A DNA stretch of 64,000 nucleotides from Paraburkholderia flava (GCF_004359985.1 NZ_SMRO01000003.1:1148496-1212495); one strand, 5' to 3'; positions 36,496-45,916 are shown, counted from the first letter of the stretch. Numbers and translations: made by a program. Notes: generated by a model from the letters alone, not told the origin.

Positions 36496-37758
36496 ATGAC
36501 GCGCCACACCTCCACCGCACCCGCTCCATCCGCATCCGCCGATGCGGACGGCGGAACGCCGCACTGGCAACGCAATCTCGCTGTGTGTGTGTTCGGTTCG
36601 TTCACGACGATCGTTGCGATGACGCTGCTGTTGCCGTTCCTGCCGCTGTACGTCGAGCATCTGGGTGTGTCGGATCACGCGGCTATCGTGCAGTGGTCGG
36701 GTATCGCGTTCGGTGCGACGTTTTTTAGTGCTGCGCTGGTTGCGCCGCTGTGGGGTCGGTTGGCCGATCTGTACGGGCGCAAGTTGATGCTGATTCGGTC
36801 GAGTCTCGGGATGGCCGTCGCGATGTCGTTGATCGGCATGGCGCACGACGTGTGGCAGCTTGTTGCGTTGCGGTTGCTTGCGGGGTTGCTTGGCGGTTAT
36901 GCGTCGGGTTCTACCGTGCTTGTTGCGACGCAGACGCCTAAGGCACGGACCGGTTGGGCGCTTGGTGTTTTGGCGTCTGGGATTATGGCTGGCAATCTGG
37001 TTGGGCCGCTGATCGGTGGCGTGCTGCCGCCGTTGATCGGTATCCGTCAGACGTTCTTTGCCGCGGGCGGTACGATTTTTATCGCGTTTCTCGCTACGCT
37101 GTTTTTGATTCGTGAAGAGCCGCGTCCTTCGCGTTCAGCTAAGCAAAAGCAGCCCGGTGCCTGGTCGCTCGTTACGGATCCGCGGCCAGCTGTTGCGATG
37201 CTGGTTACGGGGCTGCTGCTGATGGTCGCGAATATGTCGATCGAGCCGATCATCACTGTGTATGTTGCGCAGCTCGTCGATGTGCGGCATGTGACGATGG
37301 TTTCGGGGCTTGTGATGTCAGGTGCGGCGCTTGGGAGCATTTTGTCGGCTTCGCGGCTTGGCAAGCTTGCCGATCGTGTGGGGCACTGGAATGTGATTGT
37401 GGGTTGTCTGTCGGTGGCTGCCTTGTTGCTGATTCCGCAGGCTTACGTTACTGCTGCCTGGCAGTTGATCGTGTTGCGGTTTTTGATGGGGCTTGCGCTT
37501 GGTGGTTTGCTGCCGTGTATCGCTAGCGTGATTCGTCACAACGTGCCTGAAGGCGTCGCGGGTACGTTGCTTGGGTACTCGACTTCGTCGCAGTACGCGG
37601 GGCAGGTGGCTGGGCCCGTTATCGGTGGGTTCGTCGGGGGGCACTTTGGGATGCGAGCGGTGTTTCTTGGGACCTGCGTGTTGATGGCGGCGGGGGCGGT
37701 GTTTAATCGGGTTGTGCAGCGGGGAAGGGGGGAGGTGCGGGTGCTGGATGGGCGGTGA
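36496..37758 (+). CDS. MFS multidrug-efflux-like transporter
   Basis: 420 residues, 12 membrane helices. PLWGRLADLYGRKLMLIRS is the loop 2-3 motif, and GYASGSTVLVATQTPKARTGWALG belongs to the drug:H+ antiporter branch close to MdtG. The 3' two thirds (from about 36,750) uses far more T-ending codons (GTT, CTT, TTG, GGT) than the rest of the window, although the protein reads normally. Substrate unknown. Confidence 0.87.
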   Translation: MTRHTSTAPAPSASADADGGTPHWQRNLAVCVFGSFTTIVAMTLLLPFLPLYVEHLGVSDHAAIVQWSGIAFGATFFSAALVAPLWGRLADLYGRKLMLIRSSLGMAVAMSLIGMAHDVWQLVALRLLAGLLGGYASGSTVLVATQTPKARTGWALGVLASGIMAGNLVGPLIGGVLPPLIGIRQTFFAAGGTIFIAFLATLFLIREEPRPSRSAKQKQPGAWSLVTDPRPAVAMLVTGLLLMVANMSIEPIITVYVAQLVDVRHVTMVSGLVMSGAALGSILSASRLGKLADRVGHWNVIVGCLSVAALLLIPQAYVTAAWQLIVLRFLMGLALGGLLPCIASVIRHNVPEGVAGTLLGYSTSSQYAGQVAGPVIGGFVGGHFGMRAVFLGTCVLMAAGAVFNRVVQRGRGEVRVLDGR

Positions 37759-37934
37759 GATTTCGTTTGCGCTGTGTGGATCAGGGCGTGTAGGCCGCAT
37801 CTGAAGCGCGGATTGGTTGGAGCGTGAGATTGGCACACGTTGCGAAAGGGTAAGCGCAGTCAAAAACGGCTACCGGGAAGTGGGTCCATTTATACTTCAG
37901 ACCTACCAGAAACTGCAGAATTGGCGAGGGTCGA

Positions 37935-38582
37935 ATGCTTAAGGTATGGGGCCGACGTAATTCCTTCAACGTTCAAAAGGTATTGTGGCTAGTCGGAGAG
38001 TTGGGTCTTCCGCACGAGCATATACCTGCTGGCGGCAGTTTCGGAATCAAGGATACGCCCGAGTTTCTGGCGATGAATCCACATGGCCGGGTTCCTGTGA
38101 TCGACGACGACGGAACCATCGTTTGGGAGTCGCACAGTATTTTGAGGTATCTGGCTGCGCGCTATGGATGCCCGGCCTTTTGGAATGAAGATCCACGGCG
38201 CCAGTCAAATGCGGATCGCTGGATGGACTGGTCTCAGACAAGCCTGCAACCCACGTTTCTGACTGGCGTGTTTTGGGGCTTCTACCGGACTCCGCCCGAG
38301 CTACAGAATCAGGCAGCAATCGAGAAAAGCATCGGACTGTGTTCTCAATGCTTCCAGCTTCTCGACCGGGTACTCTCAGATCAACCTTTTCTTGCTGGCG
38401 ACAGCCTCACCCTGGCGGATGTACCCGCAGGGACGAACCTGTATCGATATTTTGAGCTGGATATCAAAAGACCTCACGTGCCGAACGTTGAGGCATGGTA
38501 TGAACGGCTCAAACAGCGCGCCGCATATCGAGAGCACGTGATGATTCCCTTCGATGAGTTGCGCGGCCGACTCGACTACTAG
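37935..38582 (+). CDS. Glutathione S-transferase family protein
   Basis: 215 residues. The N-terminal thioredoxin-like domain begins MLKVWGRRNSFNVQKVLW, where the Ser-Phe-Asn-Val-Gln segment places the glutathione-activating Ser. NPHGRVPVIDDDG and VWESHSILRYLAARY are the cis-Pro and glutathione gamma-Glu binding segments. The C-terminal helical domain has FLAGDSLTLADVPAGTNLYRY. GC is lower than in its neighbours, fitting recent arrival. Convergent with the Lrp gene. Confidence 0.92.
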   Translation: MLKVWGRRNSFNVQKVLWLVGELGLPHEHIPAGGSFGIKDTPEFLAMNPHGRVPVIDDDGTIVWESHSILRYLAARYGCPAFWNEDPRRQSNADRWMDWSQTSLQPTFLTGVFWGFYRTPPELQNQAAIEKSIGLCSQCFQLLDRVLSDQPFLAGDSLTLADVPAGTNLYRYFELDIKRPHVPNVEAWYERLKQRAAYREHVMIPFDELRGRLDY

Positions 38583-38621
38583 GGAAGAAGAAGGATATCG
38601 ATTCGTCTGCGCCCAACCCCC

Positions 38622-39146
38622 TCACCTCCAATCCGTCGCCACATCCTCCGGATCAATCAACGTAACCCCCGAAGCCGGCAACGGCAACGCGGTTTTATAG
38701 CGCACCTGCTTGAGCGCAAAACTCGACCGAATATTCGACACCCCAGGAATCTTGGTCAGCTGCTCGAGAATAAAGCGCTCCAGCGAAGACATATCCGGCA
38801 CGACAACCCGCAACAGATAGTCAGCATCGCCGGTCATCAAATAACACTCCATCACCTCCGGCCGCTCGCTGATCGCCTGCTCGAACCGCTTCAACGCATC
38901 CTCCCTCTGCTTCTCGAGACTCACCTGAATAAACACGTTGATCTTCAGCCCAAGCGGCTCGGGATTCAGCAGCGTGACCTGCTGCTTGAACAACCCGAGC
39001 TTCTCAAGCGCCCGTACGCGGTTGAAGCAAGGCGTCGGCGACAGATTCACCGCACGCGCAAGATCCGCGTTCGTGATGCGCGCGTTCTGCTGCAACTGGC
39101 TGAGGATGGCGATATCGATCCGATCGAGACGGCGCGGCGTGCTCAT
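38622..39146 (-). CDS. Lrp/AsnC-family regulator (MdeR-like by context)
   Basis: 174 residues. N-terminal helix-turn-helix [20 protein letters not shown] and [24 protein letters not shown], then a RAM ligand domain ([38 protein letters not shown]). It is divergent from a pyruvate-dehydrogenase E1-like gene. In Pseudomonas putida the Lrp-type MdeR controls mdeA (methionine gamma-lyase) and mdeB (an E1 homologue), so this pair may be similar; no mdeA is present here. Confidence 0.9.
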   Translation of the reverse strand: MSTPRRLDRIDIAILSQLQQNARITNADLARAVNLSPTPCFNRVRALEKLGLFKQQVTLLNPEPLGLKINVFIQVSLEKQREDALKRFEQAISERPEVMECYLMTGDADYLLRVVVPDMSSLERFILEQLTKIPGVSNIRSSFALKQVRYKTALPLPASGVTLIDPEDVATDWR

Positions 39147-39296
39147 GATAAATATTCTGAAAATTGGAAAATAACAGGAATAAATACACTATCAGGAGAG
39201 AATCTGACAAGCAAATCAGACGCCTATTCTGCGATCCGGCGGGTAGCATGTTTTGAACGATTGATGGTTCGAACGCGCCTTTTCGCGGAGCAGACG
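39147..39296. promoter_or_regulatory. AT-rich divergent promoter region, likely Lrp target
   Basis: 150 bp between the Lrp gene and the E1 gene. The part next to the Lrp start (39150-39225) is very AT-rich (runs such as AAATATTCTGAAAATTGGAAAATAA) in an otherwise GC-rich region. Lrp-family proteins prefer such flexible DNA. I cannot place exact -35/-10 elements. Confidence 0.5.
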
Positions 39297-42014
39297 ATGA
39301 CCGATTTATCCAGTGGCAGCGGCCCGATACAACGCATCGGCAGCGCGCACGAAGACACCGATCCCGCCGAGACCGGCGAGTGGCTCGACGCGCTCGAAGG
39401 CGTAATCGCGCATGTCGGCGTCGAGCGCGCGCAGTATCTGTTCGATCGTCTCGCCGCGCATGCGCACGGGCTCGGTGTGCGCGCGTCGCGCAGCGGTTCG
39501 ACGCCCTACGTGAACACGATCGCCCCCGAGCGGCAACCGCCGTATCCGGGCGATCTCGCGCTCGAAGAAAAACTCTCGGCGGCGCTGCGCTGGAACGCGC
39601 TCGCGATGGTCGTGCGCGCGAATCGCGCGTACGGCGAACTGGGTGGGCACATCGCGAGCTATGCGTCGGCGGCCGATCTGTTCGAGACGGGCTTCAATCA
39701 TTTCTTCCGCGCGGCCGTGCCCGGTGGCGACGGTCGCGACGGCGGCGATCTGGTGTACTTCCAGCCGCATTCGTCGCCGGGCGTGTATGCGCGTGCGTAC
39801 CTCGAAGGCTTTCTCGACGAGGAGCAGTTGCGGCACTACCGTCGCGAGATCGCGGGGCCGGGGCTGTGTTCGTATCCGCATCCGTGGCTGATGCCGGATT
39901 TCTGGCAGTTCCCGACCGGCTCGATGGGCATCGGTCCGATCAACTCGATCTACCAGGCGCGCTTCATGCGCTATCTGCAGAATCGCGGACTCGCACGCAC
40001 CGAAGGCCGTACCGTGTGGGGCTTTTTCGGCGACGGCGAGATGGACGAGCCGGAGTCGCTGGCCGCGTTGTCGCTCGCATCGCGCGAGCGGCTCGACAAC
40101 CTGGTGTTCGTGATCAACTGCAATCTGCAACGGCTCGATGGGCCGGTGCGCGGCAACGGTCGCATCGTCGACGAACTCGAAGCGCAGTTCGTCGGCGCGG
40201 GCTGGAACGTGATCAAGGTGGTGTGGGGATCGGACTGGGACGCGCTGTTCGAGCGCGATCGCAGCGGCGCGCTGCTGCGCGCGTTCGCGCGCACGGTCGA
40301 TGGTCAGTTCCAGACCTTCTCTGCAAACGACGGCGCGTACAACCGCGCGCGCTTCTTCGGCCAGAACCCGGAACTGGAGGCACTCGCTGCGCAACTCGGC
40401 GACGACGACATCGACCGCTTGCGGCGCGGCGGTCACGACGTGCGCAAGCTGCACGCGGCGTACGCGCAGGCGCTCGCGCATCGCGGTCAGCCGACGGTCG
40501 TGCTCGCGAAGACGATGAAGGGTTTCGGCATGGGCACGGCGGGGCAGGGCCGCATGACGACGCATCAACAGAAGAAGCTCGATTTCGACGATCTGAAGGC
40601 GTTCCGCGACCGCTTCCGGTTGCCGCTGTCGGACGACGACGTCGAGCAGGTGAAGTTCTACAAGCCAGCGGAAGACAGCCCGGAGATGCAATACCTGCAC
40701 GCGCGCCGGGCTGCCCTGGGAGGCTTTCTGCCCAGAAGGCGGAGAGCGGCGTCGAAGGGGCTGACCGTGCCTTCGATGTCGTCCTGGGGGCAATTCGCGC
40801 TGGACGCTGGCGACCGTTCGATGTCGACGACGATGGCGCTCGTGCGCATGCTCACGGCGTTGCTGAAGGACGCGGAGATCGGTCGACGTGTCGTGCCGAT
40901 CGTCGCCGACGAAGCGCGCACGTTCGGCATGGCGAATATGTTCAGGCAGGTCGGCATCTATTCGCCGCTCGGGCAACTGTACGAGCCGGAAGATCTCGGC
41001 TCGATGCTGTACTACCGCGAGGACACCGGCGGACAGATTCTCGAGGAAGGCATTTCGGAGGCGGGCGCGGTGTCGTCGTGGATCGCGGCGGCGACCGCGT
41101 ACAGCGTGCACGATCTGCCGATGCTGCCGTTCTACGTGTACTACTCGATGTTCGGTTTTCAGCGCGTCGGCGATCTGATCTGGGCAGCCGCCGATCAGCG
41201 GGCACGCGGTTTCCTGATCGGCGCGACGTCGGGCAAGACGACGTTGGGCGGCGAAGGGCTGCAGCATCAGGACGGCACGAGCCATCTCGCTGCATCGACG
41301 ATTCCGAACTGCCGCGCGTACGATCCGGCGTTCGCGTACGAACTCGCGGCGATCGTCGATGAGGGGATGCGCGAGATGGTCGAGCGGCAACGCGACGTGT
41401 TCTATTACGTGACCGTCGGCAATGAGAACTATGCGCAGCCTTCGGTGCCCGGTGGCGATCTGTCCGTGCTGCGTGATGGGATTCTTAAGGGGATGTATCC
41501 GTTGGGTGCTGCTAACGCAGCGCAGGTTCAACTGCTTGGCTCTGGCGCGATTCTCGGCGAAGTGCTGGCCGCGCAGCAGATGCTGAAAGAAGACTGGTCG
41601 ATCGATGCGGCCGTTTGGAGCGTGACGAGTTTCACCGAACTGCATCGCGACGGCAGCGCAGCCGAACGGCGCGCGCGGCTCGGTGGTCCGACTGACGAGC
41701 AAGCTTATGTCGCGACTGCACTCGCCGCATCCACCGGCCCCGTAGTCGCCGCGACCGACTACGTGCGCGCATTGCCCGAACTGATCCGCGCCTACGTGCC
41801 GCGCCGCTACGTGACGCTCGGCACCGACGGCTTCGGTCGCAGCGACACGCGCAGCGCTTTGCGTGCGTTCTTCGAAGTCGACCGCACGGCAATCGTGATC
41901 GCAGCGCTGCGCGCGCTCGCCGACGAAGGCACGATCGACGCGCACATCGCAAGTGATGCATTGCGTCGTTATCGCGGCGATGCAGAGCCAGGGCCTGCGT
42001 CGTGGGAGTGCTGA
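39297..42014 (+). CDS. Homodimeric pyruvate dehydrogenase E1-like 2-oxoacid dehydrogenase (MdeB-like)
   Basis: 905 residues from MTDLSSGSGPIQRIG, preceded by CGGAGCAGACG. The ThDP motif GDGEMDEPESLAAL ends in NCNLQRLDGPVRGNG, as in AceE. GQGRMTTHQQKKLDF, ADEARTFGMANMFRQVGIY and TSGKTTLGGEGLQHQDG are conserved AceE segments. ThDP-dependent decarboxylation of a 2-oxo acid and transfer to an E2 lipoyl domain is expected. There is no E2 or E3 gene next to it, so it must borrow them. The Lrp neighbour suggests 2-oxobutyrate, as proposed for MdeB, rather than central pyruvate metabolism; inference. Confidence 0.88.
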   Translation: MTDLSSGSGPIQRIGSAHEDTDPAETGEWLDALEGVIAHVGVERAQYLFDRLAAHAHGLGVRASRSGSTPYVNTIAPERQPPYPGDLALEEKLSAALRWNALAMVVRANRAYGELGGHIASYASAADLFETGFNHFFRAAVPGGDGRDGGDLVYFQPHSSPGVYARAYLEGFLDEEQLRHYRREIAGPGLCSYPHPWLMPDFWQFPTGSMGIGPINSIYQARFMRYLQNRGLARTEGRTVWGFFGDGEMDEPESLAALSLASRERLDNLVFVINCNLQRLDGPVRGNGRIVDELEAQFVGAGWNVIKVVWGSDWDALFERDRSGALLRAFARTVDGQFQTFSANDGAYNRARFFGQNPELEALAAQLGDDDIDRLRRGGHDVRKLHAAYAQALAHRGQPTVVLAKTMKGFGMGTAGQGRMTTHQQKKLDFDDLKAFRDRFRLPLSDDDVEQVKFYKPAEDSPEMQYLHARRAALGGFLPRRRRAASKGLTVPSMSSWGQFALDAGDRSMSTTMALVRMLTALLKDAEIGRRVVPIVADEARTFGMANMFRQVGIYSPLGQLYEPEDLGSMLYYREDTGGQILEEGISEAGAVSSWIAAATAYSVHDLPMLPFYVYYSMFGFQRVGDLIWAAADQRARGFLIGATSGKTTLGGEGLQHQDGTSHLAASTIPNCRAYDPAFAYELAAIVDEGMREMVERQRDVFYYVTVGNENYAQPSVPGGDLSVLRDGILKGMYPLGAANAAQVQLLGSGAILGEVLAAQQMLKEDWSIDAAVWSVTSFTELHRDGSAAERRARLGGPTDEQAYVATALAASTGPVVAATDYVRALPELIRAYVPRRYVTLGTDGFGRSDTRSALRAFFEVDRTAIVIAALRALADEGTIDAHIASDALRRYRGDAEPGPASWEC

Positions 42015-42069
42015 CCAGTCGTACCTAAGACCCACCTAAGACGCGTCGTTGATCTGACCGGAGATAGAA

Positions 42070-42105
42070 CTGCCGTCGCGGCACGCGCCGGCAGCGCTGT
42101 TTTTC
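42070..42105 (+). terminator. Candidate terminator after the E1-like gene
   Basis: Arms CTGCCG (42070-42075) and CGGCAG (42089-42094) are followed within a few bases by TGTTTTT. The stem is short, with a 13-base partly pairing loop. It lies 55 bp after the stop codon. The remaining 255 bp up to the LysR gene hold no gene I can support. Confidence 0.5.
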
Positions 42106-42360
42106 CGGAGGCGATGCACGGCGACCATGCCGATGACACTTCATCGGACCGATGCGGTGCGCTGCCCGTGATCGACGAGGGTCGATCAGCTTCATCCGCG
42201 ATTTTCCACGCGCCCTATGCTCAATCGGCGCATTAATCGACGCGCACACCGCTTCCATTCTCTCCCGGCCCCGTCGTCGTGTAAGCTTGATGCCGCTGCC
42301 GTCCGGCGCGCTAGCGCGGACGGCACCGCGCCATTCAACACACACATCAAGGCACTCGCT

Positions 42361-43278
42361 ATGGACCGCTTCGAAGCAATGGAGATCTTTACTCGCGTCG
42401 TCGAGGCGAATAGTTTTTCCAAGGTTTCGGAACTGCTGGATCTGCCGCGCGCGAAAGTCAGCCGGACCATTCAGGCGCTGGAAGAACACGTCGGCGTCCG
42501 GCTGCTGAACCGTTCGACGCGTCAGGTCAGCGTGACCGAAGACGGCGCGCTGTTCTACGAGCGCTGCGTGCGGATTCTCGCCGAGGTCGCGGACGCGGAA
42601 TCGTCGCTGTCGAGCAAGCGCGATAACCCGACGGGCACGGTGCGCGTCGATACGTCGGGTACGCTGGCGCGCGCGCTGCTGCTGCCCGCACTCGACGATT
42701 TCTACCGGAAGTTTCCGGGCATCGACGTGCGGCTCGGTCTCGCGGACCGCAACATCGATCTGATCCAGGACGGCGTGGATTGCGTGATCCGGATGGGCGC
42801 GCTCGACGAATCGAGTCTCGTCGCGCGGCGCATCGGCGATGCGCGGATCGTCACGTGTGCGTCGCCCGCGTACCTGGAGCGCAACGGCGTGCCGGACACA
42901 CTCGAAGACCTCGAGCGACATCACGCGGTGAACTACGTGTCGGCGCGCAGCGGCCGGACGTTTCCGTTCGAGTTCGAAGCCGAGGGGGAGACGGAGAAGG
43001 TGCACATGAACGGCATGCTCGCAGTGAACGACGGCAGCGCGTACATCGAGGCGGCCGTGCGCGGCTACGGGATCATCCAGCCGTCGCGTTTCATGGTCGC
43101 TGAACTGATTGCGCAGGGCGATCTGCGCGAAATTCTCACGACGTATCGCTGCCCGTCGACGCCGCTGTCGATTCTCTATCCGCACCGGCGCAATCTGAGC
43201 TCACGGCTGCGCGCATTCGTCGACTGGATCAGCGAACTCGCGAAGAGCAATCCGGATCTGAAACTGGAGCACGGCTGA
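42361..43278 (+). CDS. LysR-family transcriptional regulator
   Basis: 305 residues from MDRFEAMEIFTRVVEANSF; upstream in-frame codons translate to non-family sequence. Helix-turn-helix: NSFSKVSELLDLPRAKVSRT, ALEEHVGVRLLNRSTRQVS. Effector domain: GTVRVDTSGTLARALLLP, GVDCVIRMGALDES. It belongs to the same CrgA-like group as the LysR at 27.3 kb. No divergent partner lies next to it, so its target is not evident. Confidence 0.92.
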   Translation: MDRFEAMEIFTRVVEANSFSKVSELLDLPRAKVSRTIQALEEHVGVRLLNRSTRQVSVTEDGALFYERCVRILAEVADAESSLSSKRDNPTGTVRVDTSGTLARALLLPALDDFYRKFPGIDVRLGLADRNIDLIQDGVDCVIRMGALDESSLVARRIGDARIVTCASPAYLERNGVPDTLEDLERHHAVNYVSARSGRTFPFEFEAEGETEKVHMNGMLAVNDGSAYIEAAVRGYGIIQPSRFMVAELIAQGDLREILTTYRCPSTPLSILYPHRRNLSSRLRAFVDWISELAKSNPDLKLEHG

Positions 43279-43326
43279 ACGCGTCAGTGCGTTTGAGCGC
43301 ATGACGTTCAACGCGCAGCGACACCG

Positions 43327-43428
43327 CTAGCGGCGGCGGAAATGTCCGCTGATGGGATCGACGAAGAAAGCGAACGCGACGAGTGCCGCGATGCCGATCG
43401 GCGATGCGATCAAAACTGTGGTCATCAT
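43327..43428 (-). CDS. Predicted 33-residue single-span membrane protein
   Basis: Found by reading the minus strand: two ATGs in tandem (start 43428), preceded by GGGGTAGAAAA, a good ribosome-binding site. The product begins MMTTVLIASPIGIAALVAFA, continues FFVDPISGHFRRR and stops at TAG. One hydrophobic helix of about 20 residues ends in a basic tail, the layout of small inner-membrane proteins. Homology unknown. The opposite-strand frame here is not protein-like. Confidence 0.45.
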   Translation of the reverse strand: MMTTVLIASPIGIAALVAFAFFVDPISGHFRRR

Positions 43429-43609
43429 TTTTCTACCCCGTACTTTTTACCTGCTGTTACCCCTCAATTTGTACGATACATGATGTCGCCGAATGGTGCT
43501 CATCACCATAGGGACCGCTCATTACGTAGATTCCCTGCGGCTCTCCGGGCAGCAGTGCGTTAGCGCGAGAAGCCGGTCATTCTTGCCGTTACCTGGGTGC
43601 GCAAGAGTC

Positions 43610-43831
43610 TCAGCAGCACGAGCAGCCCGCGCGATGACGCATCCCGTACGATCCCGATCCCTCGCTGTCCGAATCGCCGCCGCCCGAGGTGGCCAGCATC
43701 GGCGTGCCGGTGTGAATGCGTTCGACCGCGTCGCCGCAGCGCGGACAGTCGACCGGCGCGTCGCGCTCCGCGATCTTGCGCATCGTTTCGAAAGTGCCGC
43801 AGCTGGCGCACTCGTAGTCGTACATCGGCAT
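43610..43831 (-). CDS. FmdB/CxxC-CxxC zinc-ribbon regulatory-type protein
   Basis: 73 residues. MPMYDYECASCGTFETMRK with CASC and a second pair CPRC (VDCPRCGDAVERI) is the FmdB-type zinc ribbon. A Gly/Ser-rich linker leads to a Cys-rich tail ending RAGCSCC. Family members are small proteins of uncertain role, named after a putative regulator of formamidase. It sits just beyond the stop of a GlxA-type regulator gene. Confidence 0.9.
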   Translation of the reverse strand: MPMYDYECASCGTFETMRKIAERDAPVDCPRCGDAVERIHTGTPMLATSGGGDSDSEGSGSYGMRHRAGCSCC

Positions 43832-43904
43832 GACGTCCTCGCTGATCCGGGTAGCTTCTTCTCTCGACTTTCCATTCTATCGACGCATGCGCCGTTCCGC
43901 AGCG

Positions 43905-44876
43905 CTACGCGGCTTCCTCCGCAGACGTAGCTTCCGTCTCGTCCGCCCCGCGCGCTGCACGTCGGATCACCTGCGGCGGTTGCCCGAACGCGCGCAGAAA
44001 CGCGCGCCGCATCCGCTCGCGATCGCCGAAGCCGGTGTCGCGCGCGATCACATCGATCGGATGACGGCCCGATTCGAGCATCAGGCGTGCGGCTTCGATC
44101 CGCAGATGCTCGATCGCCTTCGCCGGCGACTGCCCCGTCTCCGCGCGAAACGCACGGCTGAACTGTCGCGCGCTCAAGTGCGCGGCTTCGGCGAGCTGTT
44201 CGACCGATAGCTCGGTGTGCAGATTCTGCTTCGCGTAGTCGAGCGCGGTCTGGATGCGATCGGAGCGCGGTTCGAGTTCGAGCAGCGCGGAAAACTGCGA
44301 CTGACCGCCCGCGCGACGGTGATAGACCACGAGCTTTTTCGCGACCTCGCGTGCGAGTTCGGCGCCCATGTCCTTCTCGACGAGCGCGAGCGCGAGATCG
44401 ATGCACGCGGTCATACCAGCCGACGTCCACACCGGCCCGTCGATGATGAAAATCCGATCCTCTTCGAGCTTCACGTTCGGATACGCGCCGCGAAACTGCG
44501 GCGCGAAGAGCCAGTGCGTGGTCGCGCGACGGCCCTCGAGCAGGCCCGCGTGCGCGAGATTGAATGCGCCGGTGCAGGTCGAGCCGATGCGCCGCGCGGT
44601 TTGCGCCGAGCGCTGCAGGAAGCCGGGCAGTTCGGGCGGCGGCTCGCACAGGTTGTTGTCGCCGACGACCAGCACTGTGTCGAAGCGGCTGTCGTCGAAC
44701 GGCTGGGTATCGACTGCGATACCCGACGAACTCTGCACCAGCCCGCCATGCGCCGACAGCAGCACCACGTCGTACAGCGGCTTGCCGTCGATGATGCCGG
44801 CCACCTCGAATACCGTCGTCACCGACAGGTTCAGGACCTGGAAGCCGGGATAAAGCACGATTCCGATGCGCAGCAT
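43905..44876 (-). CDS. GlxA-type transcriptional regulator (DJ-1/PfpI domain plus AraC HTH)
   Basis: 323 residues from MLRIGIVLYPGFQVLNLS. The N-terminal amidase-like DJ-1/PfpI domain has STCTGAFNLAHAGLLEGR, with Cys at the usual elbow, and TSAGMTACIDLAL. The C-terminal AraC domain has TELSVEQLAEAAHLSARQFSRAF and DVIARDTGFGDRERMRRAFL. Such proteins sense small molecules through the DJ-1 domain. It is divergent from an SDR gene 129 bp away, the probable target. Confidence 0.92.
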   Translation of the reverse strand: MLRIGIVLYPGFQVLNLSVTTVFEVAGIIDGKPLYDVVLLSAHGGLVQSSSGIAVDTQPFDDSRFDTVLVVGDNNLCEPPPELPGFLQRSAQTARRIGSTCTGAFNLAHAGLLEGRRATTHWLFAPQFRGAYPNVKLEEDRIFIIDGPVWTSAGMTACIDLALALVEKDMGAELAREVAKKLVVYHRRAGGQSQFSALLELEPRSDRIQTALDYAKQNLHTELSVEQLAEAAHLSARQFSRAFRAETGQSPAKAIEHLRIEAARLMLESGRHPIDVIARDTGFGDRERMRRAFLRAFGQPPQVIRRAARGADETEATSAEEAA

Positions 44877-45005
44877 GGCGATTCTCCGAGGGGTTTTCAG
44901 CGATGTCCTGAAAAGTGGCATCTATGACATTTGCGTCGCCAGATTATGCCTCTATTCTCCGATCCATGCAGACCGATATCGGCATGCACCCACTGGAGAA
45001 ACACC

Positions 45006-45827
45006 ATGAGCGGCACTACCAACACCAAGGCACATCAAGGCACGGCGCTGATTACGGGCGCATCGTCGGGCATCGGCGCGGTCTACGCGGACCGCCTCGC
45101 ACGACGCGGTTACGACCTGATCCTGGTCGCACGCAACCGTGAGCGGCTCGACCGCCTCGCGAGCCGTCTGACCGACGAAACCGGCCGTTCGGTCGAAGTC
45201 GTTCCCGCCGATCTCGGCAAGCGCGACGACGTCCGCCGTATCGAGGAAATCCTGCGGACCGATTCGAGCATCACGATGCTGATCAACAACGCGGGCTTCG
45301 GCGGCGCGGGCACCGTGCTGCAGGCCGACCCGGACCGGATGGAAGCAATGATCGATCTCAACGTCACCGCGCTCACGCGGCTCACGTATGCGGCGGCACC
45401 GAAGTTCGTCGAGCGCGGCAATGGCGCGATCATCAACATCGCGTCGATCGTCGCGGTCGCGCCGCAACTGCTGAACGGCGTCTACGGCGGCACGAAGGCA
45501 TTCGTGCTCGCGTTCAGCCAGTCGCTGCATCACGATCTCGGCGCGCAGGGCGTGCGCGTGCAGGCAGTGCTGCCGGGCGCGACGCGTACGGAGTTCTGGG
45601 ACGTCGTCGGTCATCCGGTCGACACCGTCCTGCCGGAGAACATGGTGATGACCGTCGAAAAGCTGGTCGACTCGGCACTCGCCGGCTTCGATCAGGGCGA
45701 ACTGGCGACCGTGCCGTCGCTGCCTGGCGCCGACTGGGATGCGTTCGAATCGGCGCGCGCGGCGTTGCTGCCGAACCTGTCGCGTAGCGAACCGGATGCG
45801 CGTTATGGAGTGCGTGTAGCGGCTTGA
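45006..45827 (+). CDS. Short-chain dehydrogenase/reductase
   Basis: 273 residues from MSGTTNTKAHQGTALITG, preceded by GGAGAAACACC. It has the complete classical set: TGASSGIG, NNAGFGG, Ser in INIASIVAV and YGGTK as YxxxK. The C-terminal part (GELATVPSLPGADWDAFE) resembles DltE-type SDRs. NAD(P)-dependent reduction of an unknown substrate. Divergent from the GlxA-type regulator. Confidence 0.92.
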   Translation: MSGTTNTKAHQGTALITGASSGIGAVYADRLARRGYDLILVARNRERLDRLASRLTDETGRSVEVVPADLGKRDDVRRIEEILRTDSSITMLINNAGFGGAGTVLQADPDRMEAMIDLNVTALTRLTYAAAPKFVERGNGAIINIASIVAVAPQLLNGVYGGTKAFVLAFSQSLHHDLGAQGVRVQAVLPGATRTEFWDVVGHPVDTVLPENMVMTVEKLVDSALAGFDQGELATVPSLPGADWDAFESARAALLPNLSRSEPDARYGVRVAA

Positions 45828-45847
45828 TGCTTCAGGCTGATGACGTG

Positions 45848-45886
45848 GCGGGCGACGAGGTTGGTCGCCCGCTTTGTGCATTTTGC
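45848..45886 (+). terminator. Rho-independent terminator after SDR gene
   Basis: Perfect 9-bp stem, GCGGGCGAC and GTCGCCCGC, with a 7-base loop, followed by TTTGTGCATTTTG. It starts 20 bp after the SDR stop and lies between convergent genes. Confidence 0.8.
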
Positions 45887-45916
45887 GCGGCTTGCTGGTC
45901 CCGCTTCGAACGTGAG

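Noticed and set aside
39306..42035. 909-codon minus-strand frame
   Set aside because: Antisense shadow of the AceE-like gene; no recognisable motif and biased Arg/His/Ala content.
43342..43563. 73-codon plus-strand frame
   Set aside because: Acidic, Cys/His-scattered translation with no ribosome-binding site; the opposite strand has a better small-protein candidate with a good one.
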